NCBI GenBank assembly: GCA_963921825.1
Contig: OY997588.1
Location: 64,934,617-64,998,616, forward strand
DNA length: 64,000 nucleotides
Direction of reading: 5' to 3'
Origin: Erodium maritimum
Taxonomy: Eukaryota > Streptophyta > Magnoliopsida > Geraniales > Geraniaceae
In this document: positions 1-10,704 of the stretch, piece by piece
Layout: the number at the start of each line of letters is the position of its first letter
How positions within the stretch are numbered: the first letter of the stretch is position 1
Program-made: the position numbers and the translations under genes
The notes under the pieces: model-generated
What the model was told of the DNA's origin: nothing
Seen by the model: the letters and a program-made list of their open reading frames with translations, nothing else
Database searches by the model: none

Positions 1-500
1 AACTGGGAATAGATCCCGATCTGTTGCCTCCTGACGACAGAATGGTTTATCCCAATCCGGGAGAGGGCGGCGGTTGCCTGGGTTGGCTGTAAAGATCCGG
101 ACGGACTCCGGTGGGGGCGATGCCAAGGATCCCTATGCATCCACGTCGGATCGTGGTGCATGTCGTGCATGGACCATCCCCTATCGTGGAGAACCAAAAT
201 GGGGTTGGCTCGATCGGTCATGGAGGGCGTGGACGATCAGATCCGAAAGGATGATCCGGATTGGTGGAGGTCGGCAGCCATGGAGTCCGTGGGTGATATC
301 CTTCGTGAGGATAGCGACGGATCGGGGGCACCATAGCACCGATAGAGAGGAAGGGTAACACTACAGGGAGAGAAGGTAGCACCAGGCGGGCGGAGCGTGA
401 AGGAGGGCGACGGTCAGGCGGCAGCAGTGACGACGGAACTGGAACCCTAGCAGGGTTTTGGAAGGAACCTCTGTGAGGTTTTTCAGATTGCTCTGAGCAT
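1..500. other. GC-rich segment, unassigned
   Basis: This stretch is clearly more GC-rich than the 980 bp that follow it. Short reading frames occur but none shows a recognisable domain. The composition changes abruptly near 490, where AT-rich DNA begins, which suggests the edge of a transposable element or of a gene lying mainly to the left of the window. I could not find a partner repeat inside the window. Confidence 0.3.
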
Positions 501-1485
501 CCATACCTTACATTGTTATTTTGTTTAAATATTGATATTGCAATAATATAATTTGGGTCGGTCTTATTTTCGATCCATATATCTTATAATTTTTTATTGT
601 TATATTTAGATCTATTTGGGATATGATAACATCAAATAATTAAAATAAATCAATTAAATGGTCTTTTCAATTTGTAAATGAGTAAACAAACAAAATTGGA
701 TGAAAAATTAACGTGAAGTACTAAATTAAGGCAAATAAAATTTTAGGGTGGCGAGCAAAAAAGATTAAGATAGTGAAAATGGAATTTAATAAGTATAAGG
801 TAGTAAAATAGAATTTACCCAAAAACAATTCCACATGTCTTAGATGAAGGATTATTTGTTCTCATCTTCTACACAACATCCTGCCATTTTTAATAAAGAT
901 CATCTCTTTGATATACATTTTTGGACTGACTATCATGTTGGTTCAATTTAATAAGTTTAAATTTTCGGGCTCTTTGTTTGGACTGATTATATACATAATC
1001 TCCATGAAGGTCCAGGTTAAAATCCAGAACCAATTCGATCTGATCTTAAACTAGATGTTTAAAAATCCAGAATTTTATAGGTAATCCGAACAAGTTCTGA
1101 ACATGGGGTTTTTGTACCCGGATGATCCGCACAGAGTAATTAAATGACCTCCGAACACGGATGATCCGCACAGAGTAATTAAATGACCTCCGAACAGGGC
1201 ATCTGGTCCGGTTACACCTCTACAAACGTATAATTATATGATAAAGCCGTATAGTACACTATAATTATCTGCAATTAACCCTCAGATTTTCCTTAAATAC
1301 ATGTCATGAAACAAGAAATAATGTATGTATCTTTACAAAATGAATATCATCCTTTTCTATGTGACATATTGAATTGTAGGGAACAATTACACTAACAGGC
1401 TTCTGAATCTGATCCTTTAAAAGAGAGCACTGTGAGCTTTGTTTTTGAAGTCATAAACTATTTGTGTATGTATCTTTCATCTAAG
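501..1485. other. AT-rich spacer downstream of the CH gene
   Basis: This is the intergenic region beyond the stop codon of the minus-strand CH gene, so the gene's 3' UTR and polyadenylation site should fall in its right part. No open frame of note is present. The only clear structure is a short tandem duplication at 1119-1196. Confidence 0.5.
1119..1196. repeat. Tandem duplication of a 39-bp unit
   Basis: Two adjacent identical copies of a 39-bp unit (1119-1157 and 1158-1196), each starting cggatgatccgcacagag. Perfect identity points to a recent local duplication. Confidence 0.85.
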
Positions 1486-4400
1486 TTACTCAAAGTTAAG
1501 CTTCTCAGCTGGATAAATTCCAGGCTTTTGTTGTCCCTTCCTCAACGATACCACATTCACACCCTTTGTTTTCTGTACATGACTATGACTAGCTTCTGTA
1601 GAAGTTGATTCTCCTCTTGTGCCAGCAATAGCTCCTATTTGATTCCTCCTGTGAGGATTCCAAGTCCAAGGTTACAGGTGTAAGTTGTAAAAAAGTTGCA
1701 TGAGGCATTCATTTTTTTGTAAGTTGTAACTCTATTTTTGATAATTGAAATAGAAAGTACCATCAACTTGCCTTTTGTTGCATTTCAGGTAAATTTTCTT
1801 TAAAATGACGATTTTAACCTTTCAAAAATAACAAGTAAAAAAACAAATTTTCTTGGCGAAAATTGCGGAATTTTGTTTTTACTTATTACTTTTAACAAAT
1901 TTAATTGCAAGGGTAAAGTCATCATTTTGGGAAAAAATTACACAAACTGTAACAAAAGGCAAGTTCAAGGTACTTTTTTGCAATTAACAAAAAAGCAGCT
2001 ACAATTTGCAAAAAGTGAATACCTTGGGGTACTTTTTAGTACTTATCCCAGTAGAGAATCATTGGTCTGTTGCTAAAAGATAAAGCGCTAACCTGAGATG
2101 AAATGCAATAAACATCATGCTAACCAGTGCAGTTCCCTTTACAACTGACTTCAGCGACGGTCTTCTGCGAGGCTTCAAGTTTTGAGCTTCAACATTTACA
2201 TCCACTATGGTCCCTTGTTCCGTTTCATGCTGTGTGATGACGACAGCTGGTGTTAATAGTTCTGCAACGGTATATATGAATGAAATGATTGCAAAAACTT
2301 GCAGTGAAATATGTGTTTTGCTAATACTATCGTTGAACTACTATTATTATTTTTGCAAGCAACATCCCCCATCAATTTTCCGCCTACAAACCCACTAACA
2401 TACAAAAGTCGAAAGTACCCCTGCAAAAGTGTATACATAAGGGACCCAAATTGCAAAACACATACATCAGGGTGGGAAATTGCAAAGCACGTATAATGTA
2501 AATGGAAAAACCGTCATTTCCAAATAAATGAAGTCACTTGACTGTCAAAACCGATTTCCGTTAAAAGTAACGATTTGCAGACGGAAAATAGATGGGGGAT
2601 ATCATCTGCAAAACAAATCGCCGACAGTATATGCAAAACACGCATAGTTCACCGTAAGTTTTTTGCGACTATGCCTATTTGAATTACATGACCATGTACC
2701 TTGTCCATGCTTTCTGAAGAGGGGCCTTCATTTCTATCTATTGGATAACCATTTTTACCTTCAACTGTTGTACCCAGACATTGAAAACCACCACCATCTG
2801 TGCTCCAATCTTTTTCACTCTCTTCAACTACTACGTTATTCAAAGGGCATACTTCTATGATGTCATTAAGAGAAAATGATTGAAGATGATTATCTGTCAA
2901 CTTTTCGACGTTAGAAACCGATTCACTCATAGTGGCACTAAGCTGGTCATCGTCGGCAACTATGGACTTGAGGTTCACCATCTGTATGGTATCTTTAGCA
3001 TCTTCAGTCTCACTACAACACAGCTTTTCTTCAGGTGAAGCAAAATCAGAGGGCAGTTCGAGGCCATTGTTGCCTATTGATGCCATAGTAAGCATACATC
3101 TATCTTCAAGATCAGAAACGCCAACTGGGTTTTCATCCTGAACAGCAACCGGGTTTATTCGCGATACAGAAACGTCGTTCTCAAATGTAACATTGTCACT
3201 ATACCCATTGGTGTGTGATTGTGAATCCGTACACAGTATGAACAAATTAGCAACTCCCATGTCTATGGAACATTTGACAGAGCTAGATACTATATTCTGC
3301 ATCAAGGTCTCAGCCGGGTCCTGGGATGTATCGTCTCTAATGGTTTTTGGGCTGGGGAGATCTGTATCAGGACTTTGTAAAGTACAAGAGCCTACGGTTC
3401 CAAAATCATCCTTGGCATCCAGCTGATCATAAAAATCCAAATTCCTCATGGCTTCTGATAAAGAGTGTGTGTTAGCGGTAGATGACACTTCCAAGTCGTC
3501 GTCTGAAAATCTCCTAAATCCATTTTCTAAGTTCCTTTGTGTTGAATTGGAGCCATGAAAACTATTCGATTGGGATCCATTGCTATCTTCTCTGTCAAAC
3601 AGACTAGATTCATCACCATGAGTCTGAAAGCAACAATCATTTGAGTTTCTGTTGATGGAACTCATCGGCGTTTTGGCATCAATACAATCTTCCACAACCG
3701 AAACGCCAAACCCCAGATCAACATCAATGTCATTAAGATCCCTTAGACCATTTTCAGAGTTCCGGTTCACTCCATTATCACTAAAGAAAATAATCGAGTC
3801 AATGCAAGTTGGAGATGACATATCATTCTGCTTGAAATCATGCTCCGTGTATAAGGGTCCCACTGACTCGGATTGAAGTTGTGTGTTTTCTACTTTGTCG
3901 ATGTTTTGGATATTTGACTCCAAAACATCATTAGAACGGTTCAAAGGCGAGCTATCGGATTGAAGAACCATGGGGTTACTTTCTGCTTCATCAGACTCTT
4001 CGGAGTCTGAATCATAACTTCTGGGAGAAGCTGAAACTAAATTGTTCTACAATGAAGGTGTGGAGTATCAGAAACCGGATACGGAAAATTTGTAGAATAC
4101 TTAACAGCAAACTATATTTTGAACTTTTTTTATAGCAGAGTTTGTTGCATACCTGAATGGATTTGGATCTTGAACTTCTGCATGAGTTATCACTAGCAGA
4201 ACTCGAAAAGCTGCATTGTGACCGCTCCAAACTTCTCCGAATCCACCCCACCTTATTCGTGGGCATAGTAACTGTATAGGTAACGATATCAAAATCTGGA
4301 ACCTACCACAACAAGTATCTGCAATCAGTACCATGGTAGTGTCAAACAATTCGTGTTTATGTGGAACAGAACATAAATTTATGGAATGATTACAAAATCT

Positions 4401-7152
4401 TGCGGTGAACTATGAGTGTTTTGCATATACTATCAGTGAACTATTTTTTTGCAAAAAAACATACCTTAACTATTTCCTGTTTGCAGATCCACTAACAGAG
4501 TTTTTTTTTTAAAACAGTCGAAAGACCCCTACTAAAGTGTATAAATAAGGGTTCCAAATTGCAAAGCACGTGTACATGAGGGTTACAAATGGAAAAGTAG
4601 AAGTAATGTAAAGGGCTTAACTATCATTTCCAAAACAATTGAGGTCACGTGACAGTGACATGACTAATATCTGTTAAAGATAACGGATTTGCAAACAGAA
4701 AATAGTTGGGAGGATGTTTCTAGCAAAAAAAAATAGTTCGCCGAAAGTATTTGCACAACAAGCATAGTTCACTGCAAATTTTTGCAATCAGTCGCCATGG
4801 AAAAGAAGCATGAATCAAAATGTTTCTTACATTTAGATTCTTAGTCCTTGCTTTCTTTGTCAGAGAACGGATACACATGCAAACTTTCCGAGTATTTTTT
4901 TTCTCAACGACATCCGATGGGGTGAAGAGATCAATGCCGGTCAATCCCAGAATTTTGCATATCTACAGAAGATTCAAGAGAAAAAAAATTCAAACAACCA
5001 ATTTGAACACTCTTAGTCAAAAATAGCAATCAAATCTTCATGACACAAGCTTTAAACAGCATTATACACCATTGTTTAGACACGCTCTTGTCTTTTTGTT
5101 GCAATTTGTATAAATGGCGATTTTACACTTATAAATTAGATTTCAAAAACAATAATCAAAGAACAAAAAAATCCAAATTTTCTTCCTCTTTGTACCATAC
5201 AAAGAGTAAGAAATTTAAGGGATATGAAAATTTGGATTTTTTGTTCTTTAATTATTATTTTTTATATTTCGAAGGGAAAATCGTCATTTTGAAACAAATT
5301 TATACAAAGTGTAACAAAAAGACAAGTTCAGAGAACTTGTTTGCAATCATCAAAGAAGAATGCTACGAATTTCAAAAAGTAATTACCGCAGGGTACTTTT
5401 TTGCAATTATCCCTATTTACAAGTCATGTCATTAATGATAGTTTTTAAAATCTGGACCGTCTATGCTACTTGATTTAATGGCTCAAATTAGTATACCGTT
5501 AACAACACAAGGTTGGGTTTACAACGGATTGTGTTCCTATTATACACAATATATATCATGCTTTACTTGGCAAGTAAGAGGACAATCTTACTTTTAAAAA
5601 TGAATCGACATTAGAATACGGCATGTACTTCCCACTGCTCTTCCTAGAAGCAAAAGGCTCATATTTATATGCTTTTGTATATCTTAGATCCATACGGTTC
5701 TTCAACAACAGTTTCCACACTACTCTTGACGCTTCAAACCTATCAAACAAAACAAAAGAAACGTATTTAGAAAATTACCTGGAAAGGTACACTCAAGATA
5801 GACAACCAAGTGACTTAACATTTAGTAACTATCATACCATTAGCAAATTCAACCAAACATGATAAAATAACATCAACTCTTCTTTTTCTAAATTATCAAT
5901 ATAAAATTTCAATTATTGAGGGCAGTTGCACAACCCTTGTACTGCTCATATAATGGATAACTTTTTAATCACACCATTTGTGTGATAAACACCTGGCTAT
6001 TTAATAAACCCTTGGGCGACTAAAAAAAAGAGGAGAAAAAAAGGCAACACAAGGCTCTCACCTCTACGGGGTGGGGTATGAGGAAGGGCACCTCTATTGA
6101 AAGAAGTATAAATTACAATATTTAGTTTTAGAAATAGGAATAATTCCAAAAACTTGTAGTGAACTATACCCGTTTTGTAAATACTATCGGTGCACTACTC
6201 TTTTTTGCAAAACAACATCCCCAACTATTTTCCGCCTGCAAATCTATTATTTTTAATGGAAACTAATCACGTGACAGTCACGTCACTTCAAAAAAAATGG
6301 AAATGACAGTTTTTCCTTATACATTATACGTGTTTTTCAATTTGTAACCCTCATGTATTCGCTTTCGCAATTTGGAGCTCCTATGTATACACTTTTGCCT
6401 GGTTACTTTCGAATTTTTGCAAAGAAAAAAAAAATTAACCCTGTAAGTGGATTTGCAGACGGAAAATAATTGGGGAATGTCATTTGCAAAAAAAATAAAA
6501 AAAATTCACTGATAGTATTTGCAAAGCGCGCATAATCCACCACAAGCTTTTGCAATTATCCCATAGAAATATATTGACTCCAAACTGCATCACTCTAGTA
6601 ACCATCAACGCCCTTAATTAGATAACGGATAATGGATTGAAGAGAAGTCATATGCATCATCATCATATATTGTAAATAAGAAAGTAAGTAAGAACATACA
6701 GCAACTCCCCATCAGCAAGTAAATCAGAAATATTAATTTGCTCATCCAATCTTATCTGCAGGACTTCTCCAAGCCATATTCGTGTCTGAGTCTGTATTGA
6801 CAAGATAGAAAGCAAAACTGTCAAAATCAACCATTTCATCACATCATTACATTTGTATTTGGGAAATTTGGCATCTCTGAAATTGCACCACCTACACGAA
6901 TACTAAATTTGTATTCACGAATTCGAAAAAATAAGAACAGTTCATCAGAAACCCCAATCTGGGTATTCATGTAACAAGCTCGTTATGCAATGCAAAATGG
7001 TTTGAGCGGTAATGAACAAGAGAAGAGACCTGTAAGAACACATCGTCGAGCTCTCGGAAGTTGGATTCGGCGGCGGAGGAAGGGGAAGAGGATGGGGGCG
7101 ATACTGATAGGTGGTGGAGTGGAGGTGAGTCCAGTTGGCCGGCGGCGGCCAT
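1486..7152 (-). CDS. Calponin-homology (CH) domain protein, eight exons, ~776 aa
   Basis: I assembled eight exons on the minus strand by reading GT-AG borders: 7030-7152, 6700-6791, 5592-5739, 4831-4962, 4153-4302, about 2693-4046, 2093-2261 and 1486-1648. They join in frame to about 776 residues plus stop. Start choice: the ATG at 7152 opens MAAAGQLDSPPLHHLSVSPP. Residues about 42-160 form a CH domain: a DGELL motif, then YSNVDSFLKICKILGLTGID, LFTPSDVVEKKN and VCMCIRSL, the usual helix pattern of this fold. Residues 190-215 are Ser/Arg-rich. Residues 216-666 are acidic, Ser/Asn-rich and probably disordered. A basic patch (KPRRRPSLK) precedes a hydrophobic stretch near residues 708-721 that could be a membrane anchor. 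CH domains generally bind actin or signalling partners; the role here is not known to me. The exon 6 donor is uncertain: a stronger donor at 2700 breaks the frame, whereas 2693 keeps it. Confidence 0.8.
1740..2051. mobile_element. MITE in intron 7 of the CH gene (family 2, copy 1)
   Basis: Left and right parts are inverted repeats of each other: aagtacc.tcaacttgcc near 1756 pairs with ggcaagttcaaggtac near 1958. The right end closes with gtacttatccc, resembling the right tip of the related copy at 5085-5412. No coding capacity. It fills most of intron 7 (1649-2092). End positions are approximate. Confidence 0.6.
2288..2669. mobile_element. MITE in intron 6 of the CH gene (family 1, copy A)
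   Basis: A 380-bp non-coding element with terminal inverted repeats: the left end reads gcaaaaacttgcagtgaa and the right end, complemented, reads gcaaaaaacttacggtgaac. The interior matches copies B (4387-4791) and C (6137-6562), in the same orientation as B and inverted relative to C. It ends about 24 bp from the splice donor of exon 6. Confidence 0.75.
4387..4791. mobile_element. MITE in intron 4 of the CH gene (family 1, copy B)
   Basis: Same family as copies A and C. The left terminus contains tcttgcggtgaactatgag and the right terminus complements to gcaaaaatttgcagtgaac. The middle shares the block caaattgcaaagcacgtg with copy A. No clear target duplication was found. It lies inside intron 4 (4303-4830), about 40 bp from exon 4. 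Confidence 0.7.
5085..5412. mobile_element. MITE with hairpin core in intron 3 (family 2, copy 2)
   Basis: The right half (gtaacaaaaagacaagttc, then ttttttgcaattatccc) matches the element at 1740-2051. The centre is a strong hairpin: aaagaacaaaaaaatccaaa at about 5158 pairs with its complement at about 5227-5249. The left end is poorly defined. It sits within intron 3 (4963-5591). Confidence 0.6.
6137..6562. mobile_element. MITE in intron 2 of the CH gene (family 1, copy C)
   Basis: Termini are ggaataattccaaaaactt on the left and, complemented, gggataattgcaaaagctt on the right. Flanks ttagaaata (6128-6136) and atagaaata (6563-6571) match at 8 of 9 bases, fitting the 9-bp target duplication of Mutator-like elements. 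The interior is inverted relative to copies A and B. No ORF. Confidence 0.8.
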
Positions 7153-7436
7153 ATCGGGATGTGGTCGGTGGCAATGGCGGCAGAGACGTGAGGATTGATC
7201 GAGATATGGGTATGGAGTGTGTGGGTGTGGAGTTGAAACGTCGTGGAGATGAAGTTTAAAAGGTAGCGAAGATTAAGCAACTTTTCGAGGCTTTTTTCAC
7301 TTTCTGCAATATTTATTGTTTTGGTTTGGAGAGTCAATGTGGAAATGAAGAGCAGTATTGAAGTTTTGTTTTTACTATTGAGTTTGTTATTGTGTGGGCA
7401 CTCTTTTCTTGTCTTGTTTTGAATGGTTGGTTGAAG

Positions 7437-7475
7437 GCCCACCACCCTACCGTATGGTATGGGCCTTATATATCA
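7437..7475 (-). promoter_or_regulatory. Putative core promoter of the CH gene
   Basis: On the minus strand TATATAA lies at 7472-7466, about 315 bp upstream of the start codon. It is followed at once by GGCCCA, with a second TGGGCC nearby; both are common in promoters of broadly expressed plant genes. This would give a 5' UTR of roughly 280 nt. Position and motif only; no transcript evidence. Confidence 0.4.
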
Positions 7476-7843
7476 CTTTCCTTATCTTTCCATTTTGTTA
7501 GGTAATATTAAATTGATCAGGAACTTTGAGCATCGAAGCCGTCAGCGGGAACGAGACTGAAACGTGTTGCTAGAAAGAAAATGCCGGCGAAAACGTCTTT
7601 TTGGTGGCTGAAACACACGACGGTTACTTAAGCGTCGCGTGTATCAACTGACGCATATGATCGTAGGCGAAAACAGTCAGCATTGACTGCGTGGGGAGCA
7701 GCGCCGATCGTTGGCAACCAATACGGCTGCACCCTAAACACATTTTTTTCCTATTTAAACAATACTCTCCTTCAAATTCACACAACTCCAGTTAACAATT
7801 TTACTTTCTATCTTCCTGATGAAGCGGTTCAATAAAATCCATC
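7476..7843. other. Upstream spacer of the CH gene
   Basis: No coding frame, inverted repeat or element end was recognised. The stretch 7540-7740 is moderately GC-rich with several CG dinucleotides, unlike the AT-rich DNA to its right. Confidence 0.3.
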
Positions 7844-8071
7844 GTGAACTATTCTATACTCGACAGTCGGGGTCAAACTGATGCCCAAATCAAATCGGTT
7901 GATGTGTCGATTTATCGGGAGCGTATGGGTAGAGCATTCACCAAGTTTGAATGGTGGAACCTCGTCAAAGACGATCCCAAGTGGTTCCAATATTGCAACG
8001 AACTCTCTATTTATGAACCATCTCTTGGGCCTTCAAATCTATGTTTAGTTTCCGTTTTCGGTAATAAATAA
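7844..8071 (+). pseudogene. Short fragment resembling a NAM-associated / PIF-type SANT region
   Basis: A 75-codon frame contains SRGQTDAQIKS and later FTKFEWWNLVKDDPKWFQY. Plant PIF/Harbinger-associated and NAM-associated C-terminal proteins have a similar layout: an IK(S/W) helix followed by an F..W..(L/V)K..PKW motif. Those domains are longer and the central part is missing here, so I read this as a remnant, not a working gene. It could also be chance; the resemblance is by eye. Confidence 0.3.
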
Positions 8072-8480
8072 CTCATGTCATGTAGCTTTTGGTTTTATAA
8101 TAAAACAAAATTTTCCCTTTTTTATGTTTATTGTTGATTTTTTCTTACAACCTCACCTATCAGCCTACCTAAAAATCATGAACGGCAAGTCAAACTAAAA
8201 GAGAGCAGAAAAATTATTTTTTTTTATTATTTTATTCTTTCAGCCTCAGTTAGGCTGAACGATTGCGGATGTTTTTAGATCTGAAAATCAGGGTCGATTT
8301 AAGTTTCAAACTAGAAATCGAAAAAAATTCCGTAAAACTAAACGAATGTCGTTGAAGATCTCAGATTGAAAAGAACCGCATAAAATTAATGGTCAAATGC
8401 AAAAACCTACTTTAAAATATCGGTCACGAACAATTAATTACCTAAATTTTAGAAGCTAAGTTTTAATCACGGGTCATATA
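8072..8480. other. AT-rich spacer left of the hAT element
   Basis: No coding or repeat structure was recognised. The last 8 bases, gtcatata, are the left target duplication of the hAT element. Confidence 0.4.
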
Positions 8481-8602
8481 CAGAGGCGGATCTAGAAATA
8501 TATTTCAGGGTATGTCATCGATAATCATTAATTTGTATATTAGTTTTGGTTGAAAATGTAAAACATAAATTGATATTTTATTTATCAACAAATACATCAT
8601 GT

Positions 8603-10271
8603 ATCTTAGTTATTTAGTACTTTCTCTACCTCAAAGCCACAAACACTCTCTGACTTGAAAGTCGTGCCCATCACAAAAACCCCCCGTAACCCTAGCCGCC
8701 AGATCCGCTTCTTCGTCTCCACCGGTTCCGGCCACGGCTCCGGCCAAGGTCGGTGCCGGTGGCGACCTACTCCCTCTCCCTCCCTTCCCCCATCCTCCTT
8801 CCTTTCTCTTTGGGCGTTTCTTCCTCCTCTTCTGGCTTCGACCTTGAGTTGATTCCGTCCCTGCTTGCCGACGACTTCCCTCTTCTTCCTGGTGGTTGGT
8901 GTCTCCGTGAAGACATGGACGGCGCGAGCCTTTGCCGGAGCTCTTGACTGCAGCCCTTACTTCCTCCTTTCCGTTCAGATGTACTCCGATCTGTTCAGAT
9001 CTATCGCTGCTGGATGTTGCTCGCTCTGGTAGCCGGCGGTGTGTGAGGGTGCGGGTTCGTGGCGTCCTCAGGCCGACACTTTTCATCTCGCCGGATTTGC
9101 TTCAGGGTCGGCCGGTGCGGGCGTCTCCGTCTCCTCGTGCGGGTGAAGGTGAAGGGAATCTGTTTTGGGCTTGGGTGAGACCCGGTTTTGGGCTTGGGAC
9201 ATACCTGGGCCTCGACCTGGCCTGGGCTTCGGCTTGGGCTAGTGTTCTGGGCCTGGGCTTGTCCTGGGCCAGCTCCATGGGCCTGGTCTCCTTGGGCCTG
9301 GTCAGGGATTCGGCCCGGTCCACTAATTTGGACCTGCTCCTTGGCCCTTTCGCTCAACCCAGCAGATTTGGTGTGTGGGTCTTGCCGTCGTTGGTTTGTG
9401 CTCGGACTTCCGCTGGAGGTGCTTCTCTCGTTCACAAGGTTCCGGTGGGTAAGATTTCTCGTCACCATCTTTCTTCCAGCGCTCCTGTTGTAGGCACTGC
9501 TTGCCTCCTAGACTCAATTCCGCGTAAATCTTCGTCGCTCATCTCCACATTGTTGGGGGGAGCTCGTCGGTCTTATAGGTGTTGGCCTCCGACGATGTGC
9601 TAGGCTTCAGTGCCAACCTTCGAAGTCTTGTGGTTTCTGTTTCTAAGGGGTCTAGTACTCATCTTTGCTGTGTGCGGTGCGGGCCGCCGGCGTGTCATTG
9701 CCTTTTCTATCTATTTGGATTGGGTTTTTTATGAGATGAGGTGTTTACTACTGCAAGTGTTGGTAAGAGGTTTGGGGTGTTTTGATTGGTCTCGGAGGGC
9801 TATGTTCGGGTTACATCGTCTGTTTGGTTGTTTGCGGGCTCGTCCAAGGAGCTTCTCGCTGATGCAGGCTCGAGGTTGTAGTCCGAGCGTCATGCTCGTA
9901 GTTGTGTTTTGAGCGCCATGCTCGTTGTAGTTTACTGAGCGTCATGCTCGTGTTTGTATTTCGAGCGCCATGCTCGTTGTAGTTTTCTGAGCGCCATGCT
10001 CGTGTCTGTATTCCGAGCGCCATGCTCGTGGTTGTATTCCGAGCGCCATGCTCGAGGTTGTACTCCGAGCGCCATGCTCGTGTCAGGTTTATGAGCGCCA
10101 TGCTCGTGTCAGGTTTATGAGCGCCATGCTCGTGTCAGATTTCAGTTAGATGTTCTTTTTTGTGCTTGGTCTGTAGTTGGATCTAAAAGTTGTACTCCTC
10201 TTCCTACTTGTGAGAGGTTTACTTATTTATATGAAAATCAAAAAAAAAAAATTTGCTGATCAAAAAAGGAA
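8603..10271 (+). mobile_element. PolyA retroposon without ORF (retroposon 1)
   Basis: Flanked by a perfect 16-bp direct repeat, aacaaatacatcatgt (8587-8602 and 10272-10287). The right end has an A-rich tail near 10240-10270, so this is a target-primed (LINE-type) insertion on the plus strand. The body is GC-rich and pyrimidine-rich at its 5' end (ccctagccgcc), then carries ggcttggg-type repeats (about 9160-9310) and ten copies of a short hairpin unit. No reverse transcriptase or other domain is encoded, so it must have been moved in trans by a LINE. Confidence 0.8.
9885..10132 (+). repeat. Ten tandem units built on GAGCGCCATGCTCG
   Basis: The 14-bp core GAGCG(C/T)CATGCTCG recurs ten times at roughly 26-30 bp intervals. 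Each core can fold as a small hairpin (CGAGC pairing with GCTCG around a five-base loop). Spacers are T-rich and variable. The array lies near the 3' end of retroposon 1. Confidence 0.85.
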
Positions 10272-10704
10272 AACAAATACATCATGTTATTTATACAAAA
10301 TAGTTTTTGACAGTCGTTTTTAGTTTCGATGGTCAATTTATTTTCTTTTTTATTGATTTCAGAAATATTTTTTATCAACAAAATAACACTAAGATGAACT
10401 ATTAAAATTCCACCATTTATCTATTTTTATGGTTAATTTGGTAACTTAATTAAATAAAATACTACCACGGTAAAACTTGTATTTAAAGAACAATTTTGTT
10501 AAACAAACTAACAAAAAACATCATAAATTTATTAAAGTACCATAATATAAACCATGACTTCTATTTACAAATGCTCATTCAATAATACAACTATAACACA
10601 TGCACTAACAGATTGCTTTGCTAATAACCAAATAAACTTACACGAATTTGGCCCAACAAATGAAGTACTAACAATAGAATAAAAAAAAACTATACGATAT
10701 AAGT

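Noticed and set aside
74..358. 94-codon frame at the left edge
   Set aside because: No domain or neighbour support; the segment is GC-rich where chance frames are common.
770..825. Possible MITE end (agaatttaccc)
   Set aside because: No matching inverted partner or target repeat could be found in the surrounding sequence.
8932..9603. 223-codon plus-strand frame and several overlapping frames in retroposon 1
   Set aside because: The frames are kept open by GC-rich ggcttggg-type repeats, give low-complexity Leu/Gly/Trp-rich translations in all frames and show no domain.
9885..10132. Regular short repeats reminiscent of a CRISPR array
   Set aside because: Units are only ~14 bp with short, T-rich, partly conserved spacers, in a plant retroposon and without cas genes; it is a tandem hairpin repeat.
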